Part shown: positions 18,397 through 26,879 of the stretch, piece by piece
Layout: each line of letters opens with the position of its first letter
Position numbering within the stretch: the stretch's first letter is position 1
Assembly (NCBI GenBank): GCA_001784435.1
Contig: MFQZ01000002.1
Location: 76,502-112,349, forward strand
Origin: Candidatus Magasanikbacteria bacterium RIFOXYC2_FULL_42_28
GTDB lineage: Bacteria > Patescibacteriota > Patescibacteriia > Magasanikbacterales > GWA2-37-8
Direction of reading: 5' to 3'
Length of the DNA stretch: 35,848 nucleotides
Made by a program: the position numbers and the translations under genes
Notes under the pieces: generated by a model
The model's input: the letters and a program-made list of their open reading frames with translations, nothing else
Database searches by the model: none
Told to the model about the DNA's origin: nothing

Positions 18397-18424
18397 TTGA
18401 CAAGAAATTACAATATGTTATACT
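18397..18424 (+). promoter_or_regulatory. Strong sigma70-type promoter upstream of clpB
   Basis: TTGACA (18397-18402)-N16-TATACT (18419-18424). Confidence 0.7.
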
Positions 18425-18425
18425 A

Positions 18426-18452
18426 TTATCACTCTACTGGTGAGAGTGATAA
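18426..18452 (+). promoter_or_regulatory. CIRCE-like operator (HrcA binding site)
   Basis: TTATCACTC-N9-GAGTGATAA, the CIRCE architecture TTAGCACTC-N9-GAGTGCTAA with one symmetrical change, overlapping the expected start of transcription. Confidence 0.8.
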
Positions 18453-18455
18453 GAT

Positions 18456-18501
18456 TTAAAAATAGAAGCCCCCGGACATCGCATATTAGCGAGCCGGGGG
18501 C
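18456..18501 (-). terminator. Minus-strand terminator-like hairpin
   Basis: GCCCCCGG...CCGGGGGC stem (18468-18501) followed on minus strand by TTCTATTTTT. Confidence 0.65.
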
Positions 18502-18616
18502 AGACCTCCTTTTGATGCACCCTGAGGCGCATCGACAGCTTTGGCCACCGTGCGTCCGAGGACGTGGGGTGGCACGTTGAGGAAAACCCGATCTCAGTGA
18601 CCGAACAGCCGAAGGG

Positions 18617-18688
18617 TCACATGAGGAAGGGGAGAATCTTGGCCAAGAAGATCGTGGTCATCTTGAACCCGAAGATCAAGATCTGCAT
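18617..18688 (-). CDS. Candidate 23-aa hydrophobic small protein
   Basis: Minus-strand AAAGGAGG, 5-nt spacer, ATG; MQILIFGFKMTTIFLAKILPFLM*; absent from the ORF track because of length. Confidence 0.4.
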   Translation of the reverse strand: MQILIFGFKMTTIFLAKILPFLM

Positions 18689-18716
18689 TTCGGCCTCCTT
18701 TCAATAATAAAATAAC

Positions 18717-18755
<39 letters not shown>

Positions 18756-18790
18756 GCGCAAGACACGAGCGCACTCCCACTCCCTCTTAT

Positions 18791-18813
18791 TCTCCCTCTC
18801 GGGCAGAGGGAGA
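18791..18813. repeat. Hairpin in clpB upstream region
   Basis: TCTCCCTCT-cgggc-AGAGGGAGA perfect 9-bp stem. Confidence 0.75.
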
Positions 18814-18875
18814 CAACGAACGACACGACACTCACCCTAATCAACTATTAAACCAATAAACTAATCACCCACACT

Positions 18876-21518
18876 ATGGCTCCTCAAAACTTCACCAACA
18901 AATCTCAAGAAATGATCCAGCGCGCGGCTGGGATTGCCGGCAAAAATAATTTTCCGCAGGTGGAACCGCCCCATCTTTTTTTCGCTTTTTTGGAAGACGA
19001 AGAAAATATTGTGGTTTCAATTTTGCGCAAACTTAATGTTAATTTAATTGCTTTGCGCGCCGATATCCAGTCCCTCATTGACAAACTCCCCCGCCCGTCC
19101 GGCCAAGTTCAGCAAGGCGGTGTTGGTCAAATTTTACTTGGGCCCGCGATGATGTATATTTTCCAAACGGCCGGCCAAGAAGCGCAAAAAATGAAAGACG
19201 AATATATCAGCGTGGAACATTTATTGCTCGCTTTTTTGGTTAGTAAAAATCCGGTGAGTGAACTGTTGGAAAAAAATGGAATTAGTTATGACAAAACATT
19301 ACAAGCGCTCGTAGCCGTGCGTGGTAATCAACGGGTGGACTCGCCCGAACCGGAAACTAAATACAATGCTTTAGAAAAATACGGAAAAAATTTAACTGAT
19401 CTCGCGCGCAAAGAAAAAATTGATCCGGTAATCGGACGCGATGATGAAATTCGGCGCGTGATGCAAATTTTATCGCGCCGAACAAAAAATAATCCGGTAT
19501 TAATCGGCGAACCGGGCACGGGCAAAACCGCCATTGCCGAAGGACTGGCGCAACGGATTGTTAATAACGATGTCCCCGACTCTCTGCGTGACAAAGAAAT
19601 TTTCGCGTTAGATATTGGCTCGCTTGTGGCCGGCACCAAATTCCGCGGTGAATTTGAAGAACGGTTAAAGGCGGTTTTAAAAGAAATCAACGCCTCGGCC
19701 GGAAAATATATTTTGTTTATTGACGAACTGCACACCATTGTTGGCGCGGGATCAAGTGAGGGTTCGGTGGACGCGGCCAATCTCTTGAAACCAATGCTCG
19801 CGCGCGGAGAATTACATTGTATTGGCGCGACCACTTTAAAAGAATATCAAAAATACGTGGAAAAAGACGCGGCTTTGGAACGCCGTTTCCAACCGGTAAT
19901 GGTAGCCGAGCCATCCGTGGACGATGCCATCGCGATTTTGCGCGGAATTAAAGAAAAATACGAAGTTCATCACGGTGTACGCATCACGGACGCGTCAATT
20001 TTGGCAGCGGTTAATTTATCTTCTCGCTATTTATCGGATCGATTTTTACCGGACAAAGCGATTGATTTAATGGACGAAGCGGCCTCGGCCTTACGACTGG
20101 AAATAAATTCTATGCCCGAGGATTTGGATAAAATGAAACGCGCGATGATAAAATTAGAAATTGAAAAACGCGCTTTGAAAAAAGAAAAAGACGAGGACTC
20201 GCGCGAACGGTTGAATAAATTAGAAAAAGAATTAGCGGAATTAAAAGCCAATAGCGCCGAATTGGAAGCCAAATGGCAAAATGAAAAAACCATCATCAGT
20301 AAAATTCACGAAAACAAACGTCAAATTGACCAATTGAAACAGCAGGCCGATATTGAGGAACGCAAAGGCGATTTACAAAAAGTGGCCGAGGTGCGTTATG
20401 GAAAAATTCCATTGCTGGAAGGTGAAATTCGCCAGGATGAAAAAAAATTAGCGGACTTGCAAAAAAGCCACGGGATTTTAAAAGAAGAAGTTACGGACGA
20501 AGACATCGCCGGCGTCGTCGCGCGCTGGACCGGAATTCCGATTGTGAAAATGTTACAAACCGAATCCGAACGCCTGATTAAAATGGAGGATGAATTAGGC
20601 AAACGCGTCATTGGCCAAAGTGAAGCCGTTAAAGCGGTATCCAACGCCATCCGCCGTTCACGCGCGGGCATTGCCGAACCCAATCGCCCCATTGGCTCCT
20701 TTATCTTTTTGGGCCCGACCGGTGTAGGCAAAACCGAACTCTCCAAAGCGCTCGCCGAATTTATGTTTGACTCCGCCGACGCTCTCGTGCGCGTGGATAT
20801 GAGTGAATATATGGAAAAGCACGCCACCAGCAAACTCGTCGGCTCCCCGCCCGGCTATGTGGGCTATGAAGAAGGCGGACAACTCACCGAAATCGTCCGC
20901 CGCCGACCGTATTGCGTAATATTATTGGACGAAGTGGAAAAAGCGCATCCGGATGTGTTTAATATCTTATTGCAAATTTTAGATGAAGGCCATGTTACCG
21001 ATGCCAAAGGCCGAACGGTAAATTTCAAAAACACGGTGATAATTATGACCTCCAACATCGGAAGCCAAATGATTTTGGACACCAACCGCAAAGGCGAATT
21101 TGGTTTTGAAGATTCTCACGGCAAACGCGGTAAAAAAACCGAAGATTCCGTGCGCGCCAAAATTATGGATTTGCTCAAAGATCATTTCCGCCCAGAATTT
21201 TTGAATCGCATTGATGAGACCATAATTTTTGAAGCATTAGGCGAAGAAGAAATTCAAAAAATTGTGGAATTGCAACTCACGGAATTAGCCAAACGATTAA
21301 CTGATAAAAAAATCACGCTAAAAATTGATCCGGCGGTGAAAAAATATCTGGCCAAGGAAGGATATAATCCGGATTATGGCGCGCGGCCGTTGAAGCGGAT
21401 AATTCAGACGGAGTTGTTGGATAAATTGGCGTTTGCGCTAATTACGGGGGATGTTGCGGAAGGACAGGTGGTGGAGATTGGGGTGGAGAAGGGTAAAATT
21501 ATATTGTCATCCAAATAA
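18876..21518 (+). CDS. clpB: ATP-dependent disaggregase ClpB
   Basis: 880 aa; Clp N domain, Walker [19 protein letters not shown], middle coiled coil, second [35 protein letters not shown]. Confidence 0.96.
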   Translation: MAPQNFTNKSQEMIQRAAGIAGKNNFPQVEPPHLFFAFLEDEENIVVSILRKLNVNLIALRADIQSLIDKLPRPSGQVQQGGVGQILLGPAMMYIFQTAGQEAQKMKDEYISVEHLLLAFLVSKNPVSELLEKNGISYDKTLQALVAVRGNQRVDSPEPETKYNALEKYGKNLTDLARKEKIDPVIGRDDEIRRVMQILSRRTKNNPVLIGEPGTGKTAIAEGLAQRIVNNDVPDSLRDKEIFALDIGSLVAGTKFRGEFEERLKAVLKEINASAGKYILFIDELHTIVGAGSSEGSVDAANLLKPMLARGELHCIGATTLKEYQKYVEKDAALERRFQPVMVAEPSVDDAIAILRGIKEKYEVHHGVRITDASILAAVNLSSRYLSDRFLPDKAIDLMDEAASALRLEINSMPEDLDKMKRAMIKLEIEKRALKKEKDEDSRERLNKLEKELAELKANSAELEAKWQNEKTIISKIHENKRQIDQLKQQADIEERKGDLQKVAEVRYGKIPLLEGEIRQDEKKLADLQKSHGILKEEVTDEDIAGVVARWTGIPIVKMLQTESERLIKMEDELGKRVIGQSEAVKAVSNAIRRSRAGIAEPNRPIGSFIFLGPTGVGKTELSKALAEFMFDSADALVRVDMSEYMEKHATSKLVGSPPGYVGYEEGGQLTEIVRRRPYCVILLDEVEKAHPDVFNILLQILDEGHVTDAKGRTVNFKNTVIIMTSNIGSQMILDTNRKGEFGFEDSHGKRGKKTEDSVRAKIMDLLKDHFRPEFLNRIDETIIFEALGEEEIQKIVELQLTELAKRLTDKKITLKIDPAVKKYLAKEGYNPDYGARPLKRIIQTELLDKLAFALITGDVAEGQVVEIGVEKGKIILSSK

Positions 21519-21520
21519 TT

Positions 21521-21640
21521 GTCATTCCCGTGAAAACGGGAATCCAGTCGCCGTTTGTCATTCCGAGCGAGGCCTCGCGGCCGACGAGGAATCTCTGTCT
21601 CACTTTCTGTCATCCCGAACTTGATTCGGGATCTCTGTCC
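21521..21640. repeat. Cluster of three different TGTCATYCC-type palindromic repeats
   Basis: ATTCCCGtgaaaaCGGGAAT (21524-21543); TGTCATTCCGAGCGAGGCCTCGCGGCCGACGAGGAATCTC (~21556-21595); ATCCCGAA-cttga-TTCGGGAT (21612-21632). Confidence 0.9.
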
Positions 21641-21806
21641 GATTGGATTGGAATTGACTGATGGGTGGATTTGGAGTAAAGTTATTTTAACTACTATCGT
21701 ATTTATGATCACACAGCACGTCGAATTCAATAGATACAAAAACAAGCAAAATCGTGTGAGCGTGATTATAAGCAATAAATTAAAATTTATTATCTAATTT
21801 ATATAT

Positions 21807-22040
21807 ATGCAACCACAAGACAAAAGAAAAACAAGCAACTTAAAAGAGCGTTTAAAAACAACGCTGGTGGTTACAATAATTGTTGTAATTTTATTTTACT
21901 TCGGAATCAAAACTGATTACTTAATTATCGGTTTAATTATTTTTATGTCGGGAGTTTTTACTTATTTTACACTTGACTATGATAACGATATAGATGACAT
22001 TAAAAAAGACATCGAAGAAATAAAAAATAAAATTAAATAA
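21807..22040 (+). CDS. Hypothetical small membrane protein, two predicted TM helices
   Basis: 77 aa; TLVVTIIVVILFYFGIKTDYLIIGLIIFMSGVFTYFTL then acidic tail. Confidence 0.65.
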   Translation: MQPQDKRKTSNLKERLKTTLVVTIIVVILFYFGIKTDYLIIGLIIFMSGVFTYFTLDYDNDIDDIKKDIEEIKNKIK

Positions 22041-22063
22041 TTCACCAAAAAATACTATAAAAT

Positions 22064-22441
22064 ATGAAATCCGAGATATTAATACTCATTGGTTCGTTAG
22101 GAGGTGTATTTATAGGTGCATTTTTTTCAATGATTGCCACAATAATTTCCAAATATTATGATAATAAGATTGATCTAAGAAAATCATACATCAATGCCGC
22201 AATAACTGACTGGAAGCAAGCATACGAAACCGCAAAAGAGCGCAATCTTAAAGTTCTTCCGTTTGCGGCTTATTTGATTAGTCATGTAAAAATATTTGAT
22301 GCTATCACAAACAATAAAATATCCACGGACGAATTGAAAGAAATGCTTGATGAAGGAAGTGCAATGTGGAATATGTGGTTAGAAAGAGACAAAAAAACTA
22401 AGCAAGAAATAAAAAATACTTTAGACAATAACAACGCATGA
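22064..22441 (+). CDS. Hypothetical protein, N-terminal TM helix and cytoplasmic helical domain
   Basis: 125 aa; MKSEILILIGSLGGVFIGAFFSMIATIISKYYDNK... Confidence 0.7.
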   Translation: MKSEILILIGSLGGVFIGAFFSMIATIISKYYDNKIDLRKSYINAAITDWKQAYETAKERNLKVLPFAAYLISHVKIFDAITNNKISTDELKEMLDEGSAMWNMWLERDKKTKQEIKNTLDNNNA

Positions 22442-22484
22442 CACGGAACATCTGACTCACGAACGAAACAGAACTATTTTTTTT

Positions 22485-22745
22485 ATGGTCAATATTAAAA
22501 AATATCTTACAATTGAAAATCTTGGCTTGTTTTTTGGTATGATTGGCTCAGTCACAATTGCGCTTGCTTTGGGCGAATTACCATGTGGGGGAAAAGATGG
22601 CGGTGGTGTAAGTGGCTGTTTTAAGGCGACTGGCACACTAACAGAATATCCAATAGTGTATTTTTTGAGTAAAACAAAGTTCTATACAGGTATTTTTCTT
22701 TTATTTTTAGCTTTTGTATTACAAATCAAACCCATAAAAAAATAA
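22485..22745 (+). CDS. Hypothetical two-TM membrane protein
   Basis: 86 aa; ENLGLFFGMIGSVTIALALGEL...TGIFLLFLAFVLQIKP. Confidence 0.65.
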   Translation: MVNIKKYLTIENLGLFFGMIGSVTIALALGELPCGGKDGGGVSGCFKATGTLTEYPIVYFLSKTKFYTGIFLLFLAFVLQIKPIKK

Positions 22746-22768
22746 TTTTAATTAATAATTTATTCACT

Positions 22769-22924
22769 ATGAAAAATACCGTCAAAATAATCTTTTTAAT
22801 AGGGTGGGCTTTATACGGAATATACGAACTTCTGATCAAGAAGGAAAAAGAAATAAAATTAACAAGACTAGAATTTTTTGGTCTATGGTTTATAGCGCTG
22901 ATAGTGTTAATTGGCGAAAATTAA
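22769..22924 (+). CDS. Hypothetical 51-aa membrane protein
   Basis: Manual translation MKNTVKIIFLIGWALYGIYELLIKKEKEIKLTRLEFFGLWFIALIVLIGEN*; below the track's length cut-off. Confidence 0.55.
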   Translation: MKNTVKIIFLIGWALYGIYELLIKKEKEIKLTRLEFFGLWFIALIVLIGEN

Positions 22925-22983
22925 ACACATCACCTAAAACGAGATACCCGACAGCGCTTTTAAAAAATATTAAAAATTAATTT

Positions 22984-23226
22984 ATGAAACAACTTAAAAT
23001 GTATTTAACATGGCCAATTATTTTCATAGCGTGTTGGTATTTTTTTAATTTCACAGTGGCCGCCGTTGTCGGACTTCTTTATTTACATGTCATGATGCTT
23101 TTGTTGGCCAATTTACTTGATAAATATAAAGAGGCACTGGCCAAGATTGCTGAACATATTACTAAAAAAGAAGGTTTTCATAATGAAACTTTAAAAAACT
23201 TATTTACTGGCGAGGATCTTGTTTGA
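22984..23226 (+). CDS. Hypothetical membrane protein
   Basis: 80 aa; MYLTWPIIFIACWYFFNFTVAAVVGLLYLHVMMLLLANLL. Confidence 0.65.
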   Translation: MKQLKMYLTWPIIFIACWYFFNFTVAAVVGLLYLHVMMLLLANLLDKYKEALAKIAEHITKKEGFHNETLKNLFTGEDLV

Positions 23227-23258
23227 TAAAAAAAATTTTACATCGTCTAACAACGAAT

Positions 23259-23846
23259 ATGCCCGCCATAAAAATCCTAATCGAAGGATATGCGAAAAAA
23301 ATTAACAAAGATTGGGTGGCGAGCTCTACCACCTGCTTGATTACTTCGGGCACTAAAAAAATCATCACCGACCCGGGTTGTAATCGCCAAAAACTATTAA
23401 ACGCGCTCGCGCGAGAAAATTTGGCGACCGGCGATATTGACTATGTTTTTTTGTCGCACTGCCATCCTGACCATATTTTGCTGGCCGGAATTTTTGAAAA
23501 CGCCAAATGTATCACCTATGATTCCAACCTAATTTACGACAATGATTCCCTATTTGAATTTAATAAACACAGCTTGGGTGATGATATTGAAATTGTGGAA
23601 ACGCCCGGCCATGTGCTGGAACATTTGTCGCTCGTGGTTGATACGGCCGAAGGCAAAGTGGCCATCGCCGGTGATGCTATTTGGTGGCTTGATGATGAAA
23701 AACAAATTTTTGATGTAAATCAAACCGACCATTCGCAGGCCAAAGGCATGAATATGGCGACGCTAATTGAAAGCAGAAAAAAATTGATAAGTATGGCGGA
23801 TTATATAATTCCCGGGCATGGGAAGATGTTTAAGGTGGAGAAATAA
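23259..23846 (+). CDS. MBL-fold metallo-hydrolase
   Basis: HCHPDH motif (LSHCHPDHILLAGIF), GDAIWW, IPGHGKM; start set at MPAIKILIEGYAKK. Confidence 0.88.
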   Translation: MPAIKILIEGYAKKINKDWVASSTTCLITSGTKKIITDPGCNRQKLLNALARENLATGDIDYVFLSHCHPDHILLAGIFENAKCITYDSNLIYDNDSLFEFNKHSLGDDIEIVETPGHVLEHLSLVVDTAEGKVAIAGDAIWWLDDEKQIFDVNQTDHSQAKGMNMATLIESRKKLISMADYIIPGHGKMFKVEK

Positions 23847-23859
23847 AAAAACTTATAAC

Positions 23860-23892
23860 TAAAAAACCGCCCTCGTAGGCGGTTTAATTTTT
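23860..23892. terminator. Bidirectional terminator between convergent genes
   Basis: AAAAAACCGCC-ctcgta-GGCGGTTTAATTTTT. Confidence 0.75.
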
Positions 23893-23898
23893 TTAATT

Positions 23899-24912
23899 TT
23901 AATTTTTTTTAGATTTTAGTATTTTTTTCACCGCGCGGTCAAAATCAGAAATATAATTTTTATCTTGTTCTTTGCGATATTTTTCATATTCGCCCAAAGC
24001 CAACGCTTCGGCGACCTCGTGGCTAATTTTTCCCGCGTTCATCAAAATTTCATATTCGCTAAATTTAAGAAAAGCATTAAGTTTTTCCACCCACTCTTTC
24101 ATAGTCATCGCTTTACCTCTCGCCGCTTGCATTTCGGCATAATCTAAATACATATTGCCAATACGGTTCAAATGTTCCAGCTCTTTTCCTTGCAAATAAT
24201 TTTTGGCGATTACAGTGTCGCTCGGCATAATTTTTCCGTGTGGCGAACGCCGCCAAGAAGTCAATCCCATTTTTTCTTTTTTACTGCTCACCCGCTCGGT
24301 AATAATTTCTGCCGCAGTTTTACCTGTTATAGCAAAGTGAAGTTTGTTTTGTACGGTAGCAAAAAATTCTTTGCTCTCATACGCTTTTGGTGAATAATCA
24401 ATTGCGGTGGCGTAAATGTCAGTAATTTTTTGATAAATCCTTCGTTCACTGGTGCGAATATCTTTAATCTCCTCATAAAGATCTTCAAAATATCTCGCGC
24501 TAAAACGAGAGCCATATTTCATTCGATTACTATCCAAAGCGTATCCCTTATGAATATAATTCTTTAAAACTCCGGTAGCCCACTTACGAAATTGAGTGCC
24601 ACGTTCAGAGTTTACGCGGTAACCGATCGCAATAATTGCTTCCAAAGAATACATTTTTGAATTTCTTTCGATGTCTCGCCCACCCTCATTTTGAACTTGT
24701 AAGAAATCCTTACAGGTTGCCTTTTGGTCAGCTTCGCCCTCGGCATAAATGTTTTTGAGATGCTGGGTTATATTTTGAGGCGTTGTATCAAAAAGCTCCG
24801 ACATTTTTTTCTGGGAAAGCCAAATATTTTCCTCCGCGAACAAAACTTCAATATTCACTGAACCATCAAAAGATTGATAAAATGCTATTTGGTTATCTGG
24901 TATTTTTTTCAT
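23899..24912 (-). CDS. RhuM family protein
   Basis: MKKIPDNQIAFYQSFDGSVNIEVLFAEENIWLSQKKMSELFDTTPQNITQHLKNIYAEGE...NSKMYSLEAIIAIGYRVNSERGTQFRKWATGVLKNYIHKGYALD; ORF may start at 24933. Confidence 0.88.
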   Translation of the reverse strand: MKKIPDNQIAFYQSFDGSVNIEVLFAEENIWLSQKKMSELFDTTPQNITQHLKNIYAEGEADQKATCKDFLQVQNEGGRDIERNSKMYSLEAIIAIGYRVNSERGTQFRKWATGVLKNYIHKGYALDSNRMKYGSRFSARYFEDLYEEIKDIRTSERRIYQKITDIYATAIDYSPKAYESKEFFATVQNKLHFAITGKTAAEIITERVSSKKEKMGLTSWRRSPHGKIMPSDTVIAKNYLQGKELEHLNRIGNMYLDYAEMQAARGKAMTMKEWVEKLNAFLKFSEYEILMNAGKISHEVAEALALGEYEKYRKEQDKNYISDFDRAVKKILKSKKN

Positions 24913-24952
24913 ATTAATAAAAAGTAACCGCATCTAATTTAACTTTGTTTAA

Positions 24953-24981
24953 ATTATATCATATTTTACGATAGAATACAA
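24953..24981 (-). promoter_or_regulatory. Predicted promoter of RhuM-like gene
   Basis: minus strand TTGTAT-N17-TATAAT. Confidence 0.6.
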
Positions 24982-25013
24982 AAACAACAACATAATTAAA
25001 ACAAAAAAGAACT

Positions 25014-25055
25014 TTCGACCAATTTGTGGCAATAACCACGGCCGAAAGCCTTTTT
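25014..25055. terminator. Orphan bidirectional terminator-like hairpin between divergent genes
   Basis: CTTTCG...GTGG-caataa-CCAC...CGAAAG with T-tracts on both strands. Confidence 0.55.
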
Positions 25056-25056
25056 C

Positions 25057-25085
25057 TTGATTATATTGTGCTATAACTGTATAAT
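25057..25085 (+). promoter_or_regulatory. Near-consensus promoter of histidine phosphatase gene
   Basis: TTGATT-N17-TATAAT; ATG only 13 nt after the -10. Confidence 0.7.
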
Positions 25086-25098
25086 ATTGTCAAGCAAT

Positions 25099-25638
25099 AT
25101 GATCACAATCACCTACTTCGTCCACGGCACCACGACCGACAACGAAAAAAATATTTCTTCCGGTTGGTTTGATGTTGAACTTTCCGAATTGGGCGTGCGA
25201 CAAGCCACTGAATTAAAAACTCTGGTCAAAGATAAACATTTTGATGTTGTTTTTTGTTCGGACTTAAAACGAGCTGTACATTCGGCCAAGCTGGCTTTTA
25301 CTGACACGGAAATTATTCAAGACAAAAGATTGCGCGAATGTAATTATGGCGAATATAATGCCACGCCCACCACAGTGGTGGAACCAATGTTGGAAAAAAA
25401 TATCACTAAAAAATTTCCCGACGGTGAAAGTTGCGAGGATGTCAAAGCGAGAATAAATGATTTTCTTGATTACTTGAAAAAAAATTACGACGGCAAATCG
25501 GTCGCCATTGTCGCTCACAAAGCCACACAGTTGGCGTTAGATGTTTTGCTCAGTGGCAAAACCTGGGAACAGGCCTTTGCCGATGACTGGCGTAAACGCA
25601 AGGCCTGGCAGGCGGGGTGGGAGTATGTGGTGAGGTAA
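25099..25638 (+). CDS. Divergent histidine phosphatase (phosphoglycerate mutase-like)
   Basis: MITITYFVHGTTTDNEKNISSGWFDVELSELGVRQATELKTLVKDKHFDVVFCSDLKRAVHSAKLAF...SVAIVAHKATQLAL; Met chosen by promoter position. Confidence 0.85.
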   Translation: MITITYFVHGTTTDNEKNISSGWFDVELSELGVRQATELKTLVKDKHFDVVFCSDLKRAVHSAKLAFTDTEIIQDKRLRECNYGEYNATPTTVVEPMLEKNITKKFPDGESCEDVKARINDFLDYLKKNYDGKSVAIVAHKATQLALDVLLSGKTWEQAFADDWRKRKAWQAGWEYVVR

Positions 25639-25645
25639 AAAATTA

Positions 25646-25680
25646 TATCAAAAAACCGCCTACCACAGGCGGTTTTGATT
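25646..25680. terminator. Terminator between convergent genes
   Basis: AAAAACCGCC-taccaca-GGCGGTTTTGATTTTTT. Confidence 0.75.
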
Positions 25681-25687
25681 TTTTATT

Positions 25688-26107
25688 TTAAGCAATTCCC
25701 AGTAGTGGCTTCATCGCTTTAATATCTTTATCGTGCACCTCTACTTTATCCTCTACATTTCTTAATCCACGTGCCAAAAACGGTAATTCTTGGTCTTTGT
25801 TTTCGTATAATTTAACAATTTTGTCTAAACTATTCATCACTCTGGAAATATCATCCTTGGTGGCGGTCTGCTCTAATTTTTCGTCAATATGATCCAATCG
25901 CCCATCGTGTTCTAACATTTTTCTCGCCAAAAAATCAATCTGACCATCAATTTGATCAAAGCGTTTGTCTACAGCTTCAAAACGTTTATCAACAGCGTCG
26001 AAACGTTTATCAATTTTAACAAATTGCTGATCGTGTTCAGCTAACTTTTTACTGTGCTCGATGAGCGTCTGATCAATTTCTGCTAATTTTTGTAATACTT
26101 GCTGCAT
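25688..26107 (-). CDS. Coiled-coil hypothetical protein
   Basis: 139 aa; repeated KRFDAVDKRFEAVDKRFDQID heptads encoded by ~21-nt tandem repeats. Confidence 0.75.
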   Translation of the reverse strand: MQQVLQKLAEIDQTLIEHSKKLAEHDQQFVKIDKRFDAVDKRFEAVDKRFDQIDGQIDFLARKMLEHDGRLDHIDEKLEQTATKDDISRVMNSLDKIVKLYENKDQELPFLARGLRNVEDKVEVHDKDIKAMKPLLGIA

Positions 26108-26182
26108 AATGGTTTAATTATACCGCACCGAGATATTGTCTGTCAAGAACACAAAACATACTACACAACGTGCTGTTTGCTT

Positions 26183-26211
26183 GTGACATAACCCCAAATT
26201 TATGCTATACT
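26183..26211 (+). promoter_or_regulatory. Predicted promoter of the sensory operon
   Basis: GTGACA-N17-TATACT. Confidence 0.5.
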
Positions 26212-26253
26212 TATATAAAGGTCAAATACAACTTAATTACTAATAATCAAAAT

Positions 26254-26520
26254 ATGCCAAATCAAACAGATTACGTTTCGCTTATCAACGAAATTATTGC
26301 CAAACAGGCGGTAATTTTGGGGCCAGATATCGCATTATTAAAAGCCAAAAATGTTCAAGGCTTAAAACTATCCGACGGCAAGGTAGTCGAAATTGTTGGT
26401 GATGCGGAAAAAGCCATCGAAAGTTTGGTGGACGAATATGTCAATTTATCTGGGCTTATTGTTAAAAACGCTTTGAGTTCAATCTTCGCAAAATATCCAG
26501 AAATAAATAAGTCAAAATAA
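26254..26520 (+). CDS. Hypothetical protein
   Basis: MPNQTDYVSLINEIIAKQAVILGPDIALLKAKNVQGLKLSDGKVVEIVGDAEKAIESLVDEYVNLSG...; precedes TM protein and kinase on the same strand. Confidence 0.7.
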   Translation: MPNQTDYVSLINEIIAKQAVILGPDIALLKAKNVQGLKLSDGKVVEIVGDAEKAIESLVDEYVNLSGLIVKNALSSIFAKYPEINKSK

Positions 26521-26533
26521 TTAATTGTATTAT

Positions 26534-26860
26534 ATGGAAATTATGATTAGAAACATTGTTTTAATAATAGGCTGGCCAGTACTAGTTGTGGGAAGTATTT
26601 ATTTAATTGTTAAGGGTGGCGCAGTTTATAAATTAGTAAGAGGATCGCTAGTTGGTAAAGTGACTAAGGTTTTGGTGATTAGTATGCTTGTTGGTATGTA
26701 CAGTCTTGGGATTGTTGCCACGGCTCTCATGTATGCCGATGAAAACACTGGTGTATGGGTGGTCTTACCAATATTTTTTGCGTGGTTTATTACTTTTATT
26801 TGGAGTTTGAAGGTTTTAGTTAAAGCCGGAAACGAAGCAAAAAAACTTTCAGAAAACTAA
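26534..26860 (+). CDS. Hypothetical multi-TM membrane protein
   Basis: MEIMIRNIVLIIGWPVLVVGSIYLIV...VLPIFFAWFITFIWSLKVLVKAGNEAKKL. Confidence 0.7.
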   Translation: MEIMIRNIVLIIGWPVLVVGSIYLIVKGGAVYKLVRGSLVGKVTKVLVISMLVGMYSLGIVATALMYADENTGVWVVLPIFFAWFITFIWSLKVLVKAGNEAKKLSEN

Positions 26861-26879
26861 GAATTTAGTTAATAATTAA

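Noticed and set aside
19328-20833. Minus-strand ORFs of 168, 65, 89 and 145 aa within clpB
   Set aside because: Shadow ORFs fully antisense to a well-supported clpB; serine/arginine-rich spurious composition.
26170-26253. N-terminal extension of the 116-aa ORF (MLFACDITPNLCYTYIKVKYNLITNNQ)
   Set aside because: Overlaps the predicted promoter -10 at 26206-26211; the start at 26254 is more plausible.
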